DNA of 34,007 nucleotides from Thermocladium modestius JCM 10088 (GCA_001315925.1 BBBF01000018.1:1-34007), one strand, 5' to 3'. Counted from the first letter of the stretch, positions 7,444 through 18,528 are shown. A program made the numbers and translations. The notes: generated from the letters alone by a model not told the origin.

Positions 7444-10434
7444 ATGAGCTTTCTATAACGATACGGTAAGGGAAATGCTGGAGATATCCAGGAAATGGCA
7501 GAAGGAATGGTACTCCCAGGGGATCTTTGAGGGGGAAGATCGATGATGGCAAGCCCAAGTTCTTCATAACGGTTCCGTACCCCCCTACGTTCAGGGCCCG
7601 CCTCATATAGGGCATGGAAGGACCTTCACGATAAGCGACATAGTGGCTAGGCTTAAGAGGATGCAGGGCTATAACGTGTTGTTTCCCATTGCGTGGCACA
7701 TAACCGGCACTCCAATTCAATCCGTGGCGGATCGCATAAGCAAGGGGGGGGACTCGGAGATAAAGTCCCTCTACGAGTGGTACGTCGGCATTTACATCAA
7801 GGATAAGGAGGAGGTGAGCAGGGTCATAGAATCATTCAAGGATCCCTGGAACATAGCCAAGTTCTTCGCCGGCCATTACGAGGAGGACTTGAAGATGCTG
7901 GGCCCATCCATGGACTTCACCCGCCAGTTCACCACGGGGGATCCCGAGTATAGCTCCTTCATTATTTGGCAGTACTACAAGTTGAGGGAGCTCGGTTTCA
8001 TAGCTCGGGGAAAGCATTCCGTGCTCTTCGCGCCGGCTGAGGGGCAGGCCGTGGGGGGGGAGCACGACATAAGGGGGGGAGGCGATGAGATCAACATAGA
8101 GATGCTTGAGTTCAACCTGGTAAAGTTCCGCTGGGGGGGGATAAGTACCTGGTGGCGGCCACGTTCAGGCCGGAAACCATATTCGGCGCCACGAACATCT
8201 GGGTAAACCCAGCCGCGGCCTACGTGGAGGCACGCGTCAATGGGGGGGAGACTTGGATAGTGTCGAAGCAAGCGGCTTGGAAGCTGTCCTACCAGGACAA
8301 GGAAGTCAAGGTGATTAGGGAGTTGAGGGGGGGGAGGGAGCTCCTCGGGGGGGTTCAAGCCATAAACCCAGTCACGGGCGCGCTCCTCTACGTGCTGCCC
8401 GCCAGCTTCGTCGACGACGACACTGGGACGGGGGGGATTGTATACAGCGTTCCAGCCCACGCTCCCTTCGATTATGTGGCATTAATGGATCTGGCTAGGA
8501 TCGATGATGAGTTCGGGAGAATCGCGCGAGCCATCTCTCCCGTGGGCATAATAAGGGTGGAGGGCTATGGGGGGGAATGGCCAGCCGCCGACATAGTGGG
8601 CAGGATGGGGGGGATACACAGTCAAGAGGAGAGAGGTAAGTTGGAGGAGGCCACCAAGGCGATATACAGGGATGAGTATTACTCGGGCGTGATGAGGGAT
8701 AACACGCCGTTTCCAGGAGTTAAGGTGTCGGAGGCCAAGGAGAGGGTAATTCAATTATTAAGGGAGAAGGGCGCGTGGGACGTCATGTATGAGACGGAGC
8801 CGCGGTTGATCTACACGAGGGGGGGGTGGGAACAGGGTTATCGTGGCGGTGATAAGGGATCAATGGTTCCTGAACTACGGTCACCCCGAGTGGAAGCCCA
8901 GGATACGCGAGGCGCTGGAGTCCATGAAGATAATCCCAAGCTCGTATAGGGTTAACTTCGAGTCCACCGTGAATTGGTTGGGCATGAGGCCCTGCGCCAG
9001 GAAGAGGGGGGGCTTGGGCACTCGCCTTCCCTGGGATAATGAGTGGATAATAGAATCATTGAGCGACTCCACAATATACATGGCCTTCTACACTGTGGCT
9101 AGGCATGTAAAGGAGGGGGAGGCCTCCAAGGTCCTCAGCGAGTTGGCCAGCAAGGTGATAGATAGCAATGGCTCTGATGAGGATTCCCTCAGGAAGCTGC
9201 TCTCATTCTATGACTACGTGTTCCTCGGCGAGGGTCAACCCCCCCTCATCCTGCCGGAGGTTGCTCGCAGGGCGCGCGAGGAGTTCTCCTACTGGTACCC
9301 CCCCGTGGATCAACGGCACAGCGGGATTGATTTGATCGGGAATCACCTCAGCTTCTTCATAGCCCACCACGCCGCCATATTTCCCAGAGAGATGTGGCCG
9401 AGATCCATCACGCTCAACAACTTCGTGATACGCAATGGCCAGAAGATGTCCAGGTCCTTAGGCAACGTGCTTCCCCCTCAGGGAGGCCGTGGGCAGTTAT
9501 CCGCCCGATATGGTTAGGCTCTACGTTGCATATGAGGCTGACCTTGAGAACTTGTTGGATTGGAAGGATAAGGAGGTCGACGTGGTGCTCTCCAGGTTAA
9601 TGACCTTCTGGCGCGTGGCTAACGAGATAATATCAATGCCGGCCGAGTCCATGAGTGAGCATAAGCCATCCCTGCCCAGCGAGTGGCTGCTCAACAAGGT
9701 GGATAAGGCCTTGTTGTCCGCTCCATCCCTCATAGATGGCATGAGGATAAGGGAGTACGTGTTGGATTCATTCTTCAACATGCTGAATGCCGTGGAAGTG
9801 TATATGGAGCTGAAGGATGGGTTGCCGGAGTCCAAGGCAGTCTTGAGGGAGTTCTTGAGGAGGTGGTTGGTGTTGTTGAGCCCCCCCTTAATGCCGCACT
9901 TGACGGAGGAGTTATGGCACAGGTTGGGAAATTCATCCATGCTCTCCCTGGAGCGGTGGATAGTGCCGGCTAGGGAGCCCAGCGACGCTGCTGAGAGGGC
10001 GGTGGGCGTAGTGTTCAAGACAATAGATGATGCCAGGGAACTCCTCAGAATAAAGGGGGGGAAGGCCAGAGCCATTCATGTATATGTAGGCCCCCAGCGA
10101 TGAGTTGTATGACTTGATGAGGTCCATATCGTCCAAGATGGCGGAGAGGAAAGACGTGGGCGCGATAATAAGGGAATTAACCGGGGGGGATCCTAGGTTC
10201 AGCAGCGTCAAGCAGAGGATCCCGGACTTGGCGAGGAGAATGATCAACGGGCAGCTGCCCAGGGACGTAGTGGATAGGGAGGTTGAGGTATCGGCATTCA
10301 ATTACTTCAAGCCGGTGATGGAGAGGAGGCTTGGGGTGGACGTGGTAATACATGATGCATTGAATCCGGGAAGCGATTTGGGCGGCAAGGCCAAGGCCGC
10401 CCTCCCGGGCCGCCCGTCGATTTTCATCGAGTGA
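7444..10434 (+). CDS. leuS: Leucyl-tRNA synthetase
   Basis: Class Ia synthetase, archaeal/eukaryotic type (about 970-990 residues). The HIGH signature is in PPHIGHGRTFTISDIVARL near 7600, followed by GYNVLFPIAWHITGTPIQSV. The inserted editing (CP1) domain includes TFRPETIFGATNIWVNP and DDTGTGIVYSVPAHAP, whose Asp is typical of post-transfer editing sites. NGQKMSRSLGNV near 9445 is the KMSKS loop. The C-terminal helical and anticodon region ends FNYFKPVMERRLGVDVVIHD. The ATG at 7444 opens the correct frame only if one T of the run at 7450-7452 is surplus (MSFYNDTVREMLEISRKW). Further breaks occur near 7535, 7575, 8140, 8825, 9475 and 10095. It ends 20 bp from convergent pmbA. Confidence 0.95.
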
Positions 10435-10454
10435 ACACGGTGGATTCCAATCCA

Positions 10455-11750
10455 TTACTGGCTTTTCGTGACTGGGAAGCTGGAGATTGCCACGAAGGGA
10501 GCCTTGGTCGGGGGGGTCTCCACCTCCCACCACCGTATTGGGTACTGGGTCTTGGAAACCGCCTCCACGTTCCTAAGCAAGTCGCCTAACCGCCCCGCTA
10601 ACCTCAACCTTCCCTTGGATCGCCCAACCACCTTGCCATTTCTTATCAATAGGATGGCATCCCTTCCCACCGTGGAGAACACGCCCTCCATGCTGTTCTG
10701 AAGCCTCGTGTACCAGTTATTCGTGAAGAGAACCCCATCTCCATCCAACACGTCCTCCTCGCTTGCTTCTCCCCCCCTGCAACCTCTAAGTTCCACGGCG
10801 AGGGATGCATCCAGCCCGCGTTTCCTGTGCTGCTCGTGCCGCGTCGCTTGGCCAATGCGGTGTTGAATAGGAGGGTCTTGAACTCCCCCCCGTTCTCCAC
10901 TATAGCCTTATCGTAAGTGATCACCCCCCCCTCATCGTCGAAGAATATGGGCCTCATATCGCTCAGCGGCTTGTCGTATATGGTCAGCAGCGGCGAGAAC
11001 ATCTTGTCCCCCCCTGGCCTCGCTTGGTGAATATGGATGACCCCCCCATCTCCACAGACATGGCGGACGCCATTCTTCCCACCAGTTGGAGTAGGTTGGA
11101 GAACACCATTGGGGACAGCATCACCCTGTGCCTTCCCTCGTCTATCTCAACTTCGTCGCTGATGGCTGCGTACTCCTCGGCCCGCTGCATGGCAGCCTTC
11201 ACGTCATTGATGTTGAGCCGTGAACCCGTCGTGGACCAGTGGCCCGTGTGCTCGCCCTTGAATACCCGGAAATGCGATGTAAATGTCGTTAACTCCTCCA
11301 TCCCTAGAAAACCACCGCTGGTCGCGACCTGCCTATTGATCGCCTCAAGAGTCACAACGCCGCTGGTTCTCTCCACGATCATGTTGAGCAGATCCCCTAT
11401 TAATCCCTCAGGGTTGGCTATGCTTCGCTTTATCTCCCCCCCATCGCTTGCGTCCCGCCTCACCTCCCTCTCGTTCTTGGGTACTTCGAAGAAGAAGGGA
11501 GACTCAATCATGCTGCTCCTCACCTCCTTCTGCAAGTCCTTGGGGGGGGATTGCCCGAGAAGCCTACTATCGCCATCCTTCCGCCCTCCCCCCCCGCGTA
11601 GATCCTGCCCTCGACGGTGCGCCACCGCTGAACCAGGGCCACGGCGCTGTCCACTATCTTTATCATAAGGCTATCCCTGAACTCCAGCACCGCCGCCTTC
11701 TCCTTCTCCTCTATTGAGTCCAGCAGGGATGTGATTAGCCTACTCTCCAA
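10455..11750 (-). CDS. pmbA: PmbA/TldE, TldD partner subunit
   Basis: Non-catalytic paralogue of TldD; in the known family the two form a heteromeric metalloprotease that degrades or matures small unstructured peptides. The C-terminal half reads NNWYTRLQNSMEGVFSTVGR then DAILLIRNGKVVGRSKGRLR, a PmbA hallmark. The middle has ISDEVEIDEGRHRVMLSPMV and HTGHWSTTGSRLNIN. No HExxxH motif is present, as expected. The start is TTG at 11750, overlapping the end of tldD by 11 nt, which implies translational coupling. Frames shift near 10785, 11005 and 11555 at C tracts and near 10840 away from one. About 430 residues is normal. Confidence 0.88.
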
Positions 11751-13139
11751 GCTTCTTCACCCTTATATTTCTGATCCTCATATTGGGTCCCCCCCATCCA
11801 CACGGGCACTGCCTGGCTCGGCTCTCCCTTCCCGCACATGCCGGCGTAGAACCTCAATTCATTATCTACGGCATCTATGGAGGAGTATATCTCCCCCCGT
11901 GGTTGCCTCCAGCACTGGATACTTAAGCGGCTCCCCCAACCTCGCCGTTCCTTATCTCGTAGGCCTCGAGCCCCCACATAGCGTTGCCCCCCACCTTATA
12001 TCGTCGATGTTCCACTCCATATAGCTCTTCAAGAATATACCGCCTCGCACGTCCCTAACCAACTCGTCGAACTTCATGCTGCCCGGCTCAAAGAAGGTAT
12101 TGGACATCCTTATTATCGGCTCCGACTGGTAATCCATGCTTCTCATGGCTCCATTGGGTTCGGAGTTCATCTTAAACGCGGTGAAGCGGCTGTGGAGAAG
12201 CTCGTTGACTCTCCCCTCCACTATCAACCTGCGCTTCCTTGCCTCCACGCCCTCGTCATCCACCAAGTAAAAGCCCAAGCTGTTGGGTATGGTTGGGTCA
12301 TCGGACACATTGACGGCGTTCGAGGCGAATTTGCCGGAGGCCAGGCTCCCGAGGTAGCTCTTGCCCGCCTGGGCTGCCTCCCTTCCCAAGACTCTGTCCG
12401 CCTCGAAGGGGTGCCCCCCCGTCGATTCATGAGCTATTATGCCGGATATCAAGCTGCTGACCACCACATCCATCCTGCCCGTGGGCGGCGACTTGCCGTG
12501 TACCAACACGTAGTCGAGGGATCTAATCCTTCCCCCACCAATTCATCATGTATTCTCCACTTGTCCAGCAGCTCCAAGCCGCCCAGCGCGCCCAGCTCGT
12601 CCGACCACATGGCCATGGTCTCCCCCCCGCGTTCTCCAGCACCATGGAGTACATCACCCAAATGCCCGGCCTCTCTATGTAGGAGTAAGTGCCTCGGTGT
12701 TGTATAACGCCCTCTCCTCCCTGAATTCAGTTAGGGATATATTGAATCTGATCAGTTTGGACTTTATCTTCTCCCCCCTCACCAATGAGTCCAGCTCCTT
12801 CAATATCTTGATTTTATCCTCCAGCGATACATCCTCGACGGGCTTGGCTTGGGGGGGAACCACCACTCGCCTCTCCACTGGGACGACGGGCTTGAACCCC
12901 CCCTCCTCCCAACTCTTTGCCCGCACCTCCAACTTATCGGTCCTGGGCTCATTGGAGGAGAATGCCGTTAGTATCCCGTTCTTGAAGGACCTGACAAGGT
13001 ACCCCCCCTCGCTGACCCACGTCGACTTGCCCGCCACCTCTCCGTTCACCAAGGATATGCTGGAGCCCTGCTGGCGATGATACCGCGCGTCGGAGTAAGG
13101 CGCGGTTGAGTCTATCAATCTTCGCAAATCGTCCTCCAT
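11740..13139 (-). CDS. tldD: TldD metalloprotease
   Basis: Zinc protease of the TldD/PmbA family. N-terminus MEDDLRRLIDSTAPYSDARY, then GYLVRSFKNGILTAFSSNEP. The zinc motif appears as GIIAHESTGGHPFEADRVLG: the family needs HExxxH, and the observed form has one extra Gly from a seven-base tract at 12414-12420 (four expected). The C-terminus AGMCGKGEPSQAVPVWMG, IRNIRVKKLGE is typical of TldD. Frames shift near 11790, 11890, 11990, 12535 and 12695. The stop TAG (11742-11740) lies inside the beginning of pmbA. About 460 residues fits the family. Confidence 0.92.
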
Positions 13140-13157
13140 GGTATATATTGTAGCTTT

Positions 13158-13170
13158 GCCTTTTAAGCAT
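13158..13170 (-). promoter_or_regulatory. TATA box of the tldD-pmbA operon
   Basis: On the minus strand ATGCTTAAAAGGC is centred about 25 nt upstream of the tldD ATG at 13139. No second promoter is evident before pmbA. Confidence 0.6.
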
Positions 13171-13215
13171 TAACGATGTGCGCTGCCCAACCGAATGCCG
13201 GCGCCGCTGGCAAAA

Positions 13216-13224
13216 CATTAAATT
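13216..13224 (+). promoter_or_regulatory. Probable TATA box of the small exported protein gene
   Basis: CATTAAATT is centred about 27 nt before the ATG at 13246, the usual leaderless spacing here. Confidence 0.45.
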
Positions 13225-13245
13225 GGCGTCGGTAGGCGAGCGCCG

Positions 13246-13806
13246 ATGCTGGTGCTACTGGCTGCAATGCTGATGGCTTGCCCCCCCTCTACATCTACAA
13301 CAACAGCGCTTACAAGCTGTTCCTATTCGATCGCGTTTATTATGATAATCTAACCTTCGATCCATCCAATCTAACCTGCACGTACTTGACTAGGCTCTTG
13401 GATATTGAGTTGAATTACTTGAGAAGAATACGGCCCGCTCCCCCCCGCATCAAGATCAAGCTAGTCCAGCAACCCAGCGAGACCGCGCCGTGGCTCGGCT
13501 CTTGGAGTATGATGAGGAGTACTTGAGGCGAGTGGAGGAGGAGTTCAATTCATCGTGCAGCGGGGGCCTGCACGTCGAAGTATTTCGTGTTATATACAAT
13601 GCTGTCCCAATTCTATGAGGTGAACTCCGAGGCGTTGGGTTGATAAACTCCCCCCCAATAATAGAGAACATAACGGAGTGGAGTCATGCATTCATGGCAG
13701 AGCTGGCTATATTCAATCCAGCATCGCCGTTACCATCCCCCCCGCGCAGGTACAGGGGGGGAGGATAAACTCAATGATAGAATACATTCAATCACTGCGC
13801 AGCTAG
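13246..13806 (+). CDS. Hypothetical small exported protein with Cys residues
   Basis: I do not recognise this family. The start MLVLLAAMLMACP is a short hydrophobic leader ending in Ala-Cys, like a signal peptide. After the C tract at 13281-13286 the protein continues in the next frame as LYIYNNSAYKLFLFDRVYYD, NLTFDPSNLTCTYLTRLLDI, ELNYLRRIRPAPPRIKIKLV. It then continues, after a break near 13500, as LEYDEEYLRRVEEEFNSSCS, KYFVLYTMLSQFYEVNSEAL and an end near FMAELAIFNPASP and MIEYIQSLRS. Several Asn-x-Ser/Thr sequons and a few Cys fit an extracytoplasmic protein. It sits between tldD (divergent) and a GH31 gene (convergent, stops 4 bp apart), so context does not reveal its role. Confidence 0.6.
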
Positions 13807-13810
13807 AAAG

Positions 13811-16026
13811 TTAATCGCCTAGCTCCAGCTCCACGGCGGAGCCCGGCTTGACGGTCGCCTCTATGAAAGAGCCCCTCGCCGAGTATTGAGCCGGTGATCC
13901 ATCTATGAGGAACCGCTTGGGCTTGTTCTTGGTGTATATGGAGAGGGTCACCCATGTATTAAATGAATCGGGCCCCCCCCGCTTCCCCCCCACCTCTATG
14001 CGAGATACGGATCCCTTGAGCTCCTGCCTTATGGTTAACTTGCTTGGTTCCCCCCCCATGGACTCGCCGTCATCCTCATATATTGTAAACTCGCCGTTGC
14101 CCGGGTATATCAATGCGATTAATGACTCCCGCATCATGGGCACAACTCCCCCCTCCCTAACCAGCACGGGGGGGATTGCCGAGGGGGCACGTCTATTGTA
14201 GTCACGGCTCCCCCCCCTCCACCTCGCTTCCCATCCTGACATCCCAGCCACTTGCACTTGGGCAGGTAAGCCCTTCTAACTGTTGACCCGCGTTCCAGCG
14301 CAGGCGTTAATAGAACGTAGGGTCCCAGCATGAATTCATCGTCTATCTCGTGGACGTTATCGTCATCTTGGAATTCATAGACGAGGGGGCGGATTATGGG
14401 CTCCCCCCCAATTCATGTGATCCCCCCCACGCCAGCGAGTAGATGTAGGGCATTAACTCTTCCCTCAGCTTGAGGAGACCCCCCCTTATGATCCCCCCCT
14501 CATAGGCGCTCCCCCCCCAAGCCCACGGCTCTTGGTCCGGCGAGTCGATTGATGTATGGTTCCTCAGCAGGGGGGGAGTAAATATGGCCACCTCGTACCA
14601 CCTAATCAAGAGCTCCGGATCCAAGTAGAAGCGGCCCTGCTTGGTGTTCTTGGCGAATCCCCCCCCACATCAGCGCCAACAAATGGGACCCCCCCCGACA
14701 AGCTGAGCCCCAGCAGGATGGGAATTTGAAGCCTCAAGTGCTCCCAACTGCTCGTGTTGTCGCCCGTCCATATGGCCGCGTACCTATGGATGCCGGCGTA
14801 GCCCGCCCTACTAAGTATGAATGGTCTCTTGCCCGGCCTGGCCTTGAGCATTCCCTCATACGTTGCCTCCGCCTCCAGCAATGCGTATGCATTATGTATC
14901 CTGGCGTGAGGCACTTGCCTTCCGTCCACTACGTGCATCAAGTCATCATCCGAGACCGTGTGATCCTTATAATCGAAGCCGGCAGGTTCATTCATGTCCA
15001 GCCACACTCCATCTATTCCATCCTTGACGAAGTCGCCACCAACGAGCTCCACCAATTCCTGACGTCGTCCCTAGCGAAGTCGGGAAAGGCGCAGAGGCCC
15101 GGCCACACGCGGGATGTGAAGAGATCCCCGTTTCTTCTCAAGCAGAAGTAATTACCATCTATGCCGGACCTGAATACTGGGTAAGTGGGGGGCTTGTCTT
15201 AACCCCCGGGTCTATGATGGTGACCACCCTAATCCCCGCCTCATGTAGCTTATCGATGAGGGACTTGGGATCAGGGAACCTCTTCCTGTCCCACGTGAAT
15301 ATCTTATACCCATCCATGTAGTGTATATCCAGGTAAACGGCGGAGAGCGGCAATCCATCCCTCCTGTATCGATCCACAATGGCCAGCAAATTGGTCTCCG
15401 GATAGTAACTGTACCTGCTCTGCTGATTCCCCCCCAGCGCCCACTTAGGCGGCAGGAAGGGTCTCCCGGTCAACTCGAAGTACGATCGCAGCACGTCCTT
15501 GATGGATGGCCCGTATATTATGTAGTGATCCACGGACTCGTCGTCGACCACGACCGTGAATTCGCCGAAGTCGGTCTGCCCCCCCAGGTCTATTGACATG
15601 TAGGCGGGCGAGTCCACGAAGTGACCCACCGCCCTGCCGTTGCGCAGCACTATGAAGAACGGTATCGACACGTAGAGGGGATCCGTCCCCCCCGTCGCGT
15701 AGCCATACGCGTCGGTGTTCCACATGATCACTCTATGCCTCTTCCTATTCAAGGGAAGGGCCTTCTCCCCAAGCCCATAGACTTTATCGAATGGCCCCAA
15801 CTCCCCTCTTATTACTATGCGCTCCCCGCTCGCTTCATACGATACCCTCTCCTCGGTATCGCTGAATCTGGCCGACACCGTGTTCTCCGCCACGGCCACT
15901 ATGGGGGGGCCCTCCCCCGCCGCTCTCTCCCTCCTTCACCACGGCAAACGATGACCGCCTCTCCCTACCCACGTGAGTTCTCACCACGTTAGGCGATATC
16001 AACGAGACAGTGATGGCATTATCCAT
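13811..16026 (-). CDS. malA: GH31 alpha-glucosidase (MalA-like)
   Basis: Retaining glycoside hydrolase releasing glucose from alpha-glucosides. N-terminal beta domain: VYGLGEKALPLNRKRHRVIM, WNTDAYGYATGTDPLYVSIP. The barrel starts PPKWALGNQQSRYSYYPE, then LPLSAVYLDIHYMDGYKIFT. GVWLDMNEPAGFD holds the nucleophile Asp; AIWTGDNTSSWEHLRLQI holds the acid/base Asp. A C-terminal beta domain ends near 13820. About 735 residues matches archaeal MalA. Start ATG at 16026 is preferred to TTG 16047 because of TATA spacing. No signal peptide is seen, so it is probably intracellular. Multiple breaks at tracts near 14180, 14405, 14510, 14665, 15190 and 15905. The substrate (maltose, isomaltose or xyloside) is not determinable. 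Confidence 0.92.
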
Positions 16027-16050
16027 GTGGAACCACCCACGGGCCAAGCC

Positions 16051-16067
16051 GTAATTAAATATTGGGC
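16051..16067 (-). promoter_or_regulatory. TATA box of the GH31 gene
   Basis: On the minus strand GCCCAATATTTAATTAC is centred about 32 nt upstream of ATG 16026. The alternative TTG at 16047 would almost touch this element. Confidence 0.55.
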
Positions 16068-16086
16068 TTCAGTGCTTGAATCCCAA

Positions 16087-16096
16087 CTTTAAAAGG
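16087..16096 (+). promoter_or_regulatory. TATA box of the cobD-cobS operon
   Basis: CTTTAAAAGG is centred about 26 nt before the ATG at 16117. The message would be leaderless, leaving no room for a cobalamin riboswitch. Confidence 0.6.
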
Positions 16097-16116
16097 CCCG
16101 AGGCGAGGCATTGTGC

Positions 16117-17145
16117 ATGCCTTACCACGGCGGGCGTCGATACTTGGGCCTCGACAACGTCATGGACTTCAGCGTCAACGCAAATCCCGTCGGCCCGCCC
16201 AATTTCCTGGCACGTGCGATTTCTTGGAGTATCCAGACCATGAATATAAGAAATTGAGGAGGGCTATATCGAATCATTACGGCGTGGAGGATGTGGTGCC
16301 CGTCAACGGGGGGGCATCCGAGGCGTTGGCAGTGCTTCCGCTTGCCATTAGGCCCAACAAAATAGTCACTATTGCCCCATCGTATGGGGGGGATTACGAG
16401 GAGAGAGCCGGGGGGGCAATGGGGGGGCTCAAGCATGAGTACGTCTTCATGAAGGACCACGGCTCCTCGTTCAGAATAGATGAATTGCCCAACCTCGGCG
16501 GTGGAGTCCTAGTCTACCTATCCAATCCCAATAATCCGACAGGTTCCTCCATAAATGCATCGACCCTGAGGGGGATTGGCGGAGGGCTTGGATGGGTTCC
16601 TGGTGGTCGACGAGGCGTACATGGAGCTCAGCTCGGCGGAGTCAATGCTGGGCACGGATCTCGAGAACGTGGTGGTGGTGAGGTCCTTCACCAAGGCATT
16701 ATCCATGCCGGGGCTTAGGGCAGGGTTCATTTACTCGGCCAACGAGGAGGTGATCAAGAGGACGAGGGCGCTCCTCCCCCCCTCTTGGAATGTGAATTCA
16801 TGCGCCGACTCCCTAATAACCGAGCTGCTCTCCAACTACGGCGCGCAGTACTCCAACTTCCTGGCCGTCTCCCGCAAGTATGTGGAGGCAGGATTGAGCG
16901 TGTTAAGCAGGGGGGGATTGAGGAGGCTAGGCATGCACGTATACGAATCCACGGCGAACTTCATATTGGCGAGGGGGGGCCCAATTTCATCCCAGGAATT
17001 AGCGGATAAATTGCTGCGGCAAGGAGTCCTGATAAGGCCGGCCCACACATTCGCTGGGCTGGGCCCCAATCACTTCAGGGTGGCCGTCAAGGATGCGTGG
17101 AGCAATGAGGTGTTGCTGGATGCAATTGAGAAGATACTTGAATGA
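16117..17145 (+). CDS. cobD: CobD-like threonine-phosphate decarboxylase (class II PLP aminotransferase fold)
   Basis: PLP enzyme that would make (R)-1-amino-2-propanol phosphate, the cobamide linker. Sequence landmarks: MPYHGGR then NVMDFSVNANPVGPP (the substrate-binding start of CobD/HisC), VNGASEAL, VYLSNPNNPTGSSINAS, GFLVVDEAYMELS, and RSFTKALSMPGLRAGF carrying the PLP-binding Lys. The C-terminus ends FRVAVKDAWSNEVLLDAIEK. HisC is the main alternative; the following cobS favours CobD. Breaks: near 16213, where CTGGCACG should read CTGGGCACG (one G short), and near 16573 at GGGGG. Its last 8 nt overlap cobS. Confidence 0.82.
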
Positions 17146-17872
17146 GCTGCTCTCCCTCATTGCATTCCTGACCGTGATACCGACGGGCCGCGGCGACTTG
17201 GAGGAGGCTGCATCCGGCTTCTACTTAGCGCCTCTCGTGGGGGGGTTCATAGAGGGAGCCATCGCCTCGCCTCCCCCCCTGCTGCTCGGCAAACCCCTCC
17301 TCTCAGCCTCGCTGGCCGTGGCGATCTTGGCATTGATTACTGGGTTTAATCACGTGGATGGGTTCCTGGACTTCTCTGAGGCCATCATGAGCAGGTCAAC
17401 GGATCCCGTCGCTGTATTAAGGGATAAGCACAGGGGGGGATCCTTCGCGGTGGCAGCTGGGGCATTGCTTTTCATAGTGCTGACATCCGCTGTTAGCTCC
17501 GCCTCAGACCCGGTAATTCAATTGATCGAGTCATCATCCTCCGCCGCATTCTCCATGTATGTGTTAGCCAATATAAGCGAGCCCGCCGAGTCCGGATTGG
17601 GCAGGGCATTCATACTGGCATCCAAGGACGATTCCAAGGCCATCGCGTCCCTGGCAATATACTCAGCCCTGGAATTAGCGGTGTCCAGGTCGCCTCTCGT
17701 GTTTGCAATCGTGACGGCGGAAGCGTTGGCCGTTGCGTACTTGTCCAAGTCCATTGCCATGGCTAGGCTTGGCTTCGTCAATGGAGATGTGCTTGGCTTC
17801 GCGTATGAACTGACGTTGCTGGCCACGGCCAGCACAATGGCATATCTCCCGCCATATTTATCGCCTATATGA
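17138..17872 (+). CDS. cobS: Adenosylcobinamide-GDP ribazoletransferase (cobalamin synthase)
   Basis: Membrane enzyme that joins the lower ligand to adenosylcobinamide-GDP, completing the cobamide. The start LIAFLTVIPTGRGDLEEAA, GFNHVDGFLDFSEAIMSRST, RDKHRGGSFAVAAGALLF and FVNGDVLGFAYELTLLA match CobS, including the HxDG and GD-x-x-G segments. Several long hydrophobic segments predict an integral membrane protein of about 245 residues. The start is TTG at 17138, overlapping cobD; the ATG at 17142 is out of frame. Two tracts (near 17240 and 17275) add residues without shifting the frame. With cobD it forms a two-gene nucleotide-loop operon. Confidence 0.88.
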   Translation: MNELLSLIAFLTVIPTGRGDLEEAASGFYLAPLVGGFIEGAIASPPPLLLGKPLLSASLAVAILALITGFNHVDGFLDFSEAIMSRSTDPVAVLRDKHRGGSFAVAAGALLFIVLTSAVSSASDPVIQLIESSSSAAFSMYVLANISEPAESGLGRAFILASKDDSKAIASLAIYSALELAVSRSPLVFAIVTAEALAVAYLSKSIAMARLGFVNGDVLGFAYELTLLATASTMAYLPPYLSPI

Positions 17873-17932
17873 GCACGTCGTTCCAAGCACTCCCGCCCTT
17901 AATGGCGAAGGCTCTATGCGTTGGGGTAAAAT

Positions 17933-17943
17933 GCTTAAATACC
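17933..17943 (+). promoter_or_regulatory. TATA box of rps19-rps17
   Basis: GCTTAAATACC is centred about 27 nt before the rps19 ATG at 17965, so the ribosomal-protein message is leaderless. Confidence 0.65.
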
Positions 17944-17964
17944 GGGCGCTTAATTGTCCTGTGA

Positions 17965-18528
17965 ATGTCAAAGAAACCTGAGCAGAAGAAGCCGGAGCAG
18001 AAGAAACCTGAGCAAAAGAAGCCTGAGCAGAAGGCCGAGGCTCCAGCTCCAGCTCCCGAGGCGCCTCAAGAGGAGGGGGCGGAGGCTGGTCGCAAGGGAT
18101 GGATAGCCCCCCCAGCCGTTATTTCCCAGGAGGAGTGGAAGAACTATAAGTATAGGGGCTACACCTTGGAGGAGCTCCAACGGATATCTATGGAGGACTT
18201 CATTAAGTTGCTGCCCGCTAGGCAGAGGAGGAGCTTGATGAGGGGGCTCAAGCCGGAGCATAAGAAGCTCTTGGAAAGGATTAGGAAGGCGGTGGCCTCG
18301 GGCAGCAAGAAACCAGTGAGGACCCACGTGAAGGACATGATAGTTCTCCCAGAGATGGTTGGGTTAACCCTTCAGGTATATAATGGCATCACTTATATAC
18401 CCATACAGATATCGCCGTGGCACATCGGTAGGTACATAGGAGAATTCGTTCCAACAGCTAAGATAGTGCAGCACGGAGAGCCAGGCCTCAAGGCCACTAG
18501 GTCCTCCCTGCACATAGCGGCTAAGTGA
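17965..18528 (+). CDS. rps19: Ribosomal protein uS19 with a repeat-bearing N-terminal tail
   Basis: Small-subunit head protein. The conserved body begins at about residue 55 with [19 protein letters not shown], then [58 protein letters not shown] and [17 protein letters not shown]. The first 50 residues are a low-complexity, charged tail: four tandem KKPEQ units, then Ala/Pro/Glu-rich sequence. The total is 187 aa, longer than a typical archaeal uS19. The frame is open throughout. It is followed by rps17 with an SD-like GAGGTGA across the stop codon. Confidence 0.95.
   Translation: MSKKPEQKKPEQKKPEQKKPEQKAEAPAPAPEAPQEEGAEAGRKGWIAPPAVISQEEWKNYKYRGYTLEELQRISMEDFIKLLPARQRRSLMRGLKPEHKKLLERIRKAVASGSKKPVRTHVKDMIVLPEMVGLTLQVYNGITYIPIQISPWHIGRYIGEFVPTAKIVQHGEPGLKATRSSLHIAAK
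17971..18030 (+). repeat. Four tandem 15-bp repeats encoding KKPEQ
   Basis: Four consecutive 15-nt units (17971, 17986, 18001, 18016) each encode Lys-Lys-Pro-Glu-Gln. They differ only at wobble positions (AAA/AAG, CCT/CCG, CAG/CAA), so the repeat is partly diverged in DNA but exact in protein. Confidence 0.9.

Noticed and set aside
16060-16117. Cobalamin riboswitch before cobD-cobS
   Set aside because: The TATA box implies a leaderless message, and only about 90 bp separates cobD from the divergent malA start.
16100-17872. Programmed frameshifting in cobD
   Set aside because: The two breaks are explained by single-base homopolymer changes; no slippery heptamer with a downstream structure is evident.
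17971-18030. Short tandem repeat as a CRISPR fragment
   Set aside because: The units are contiguous, 15 bp, in frame and code for KKPEQ at the start of uS19; there are no spacers.
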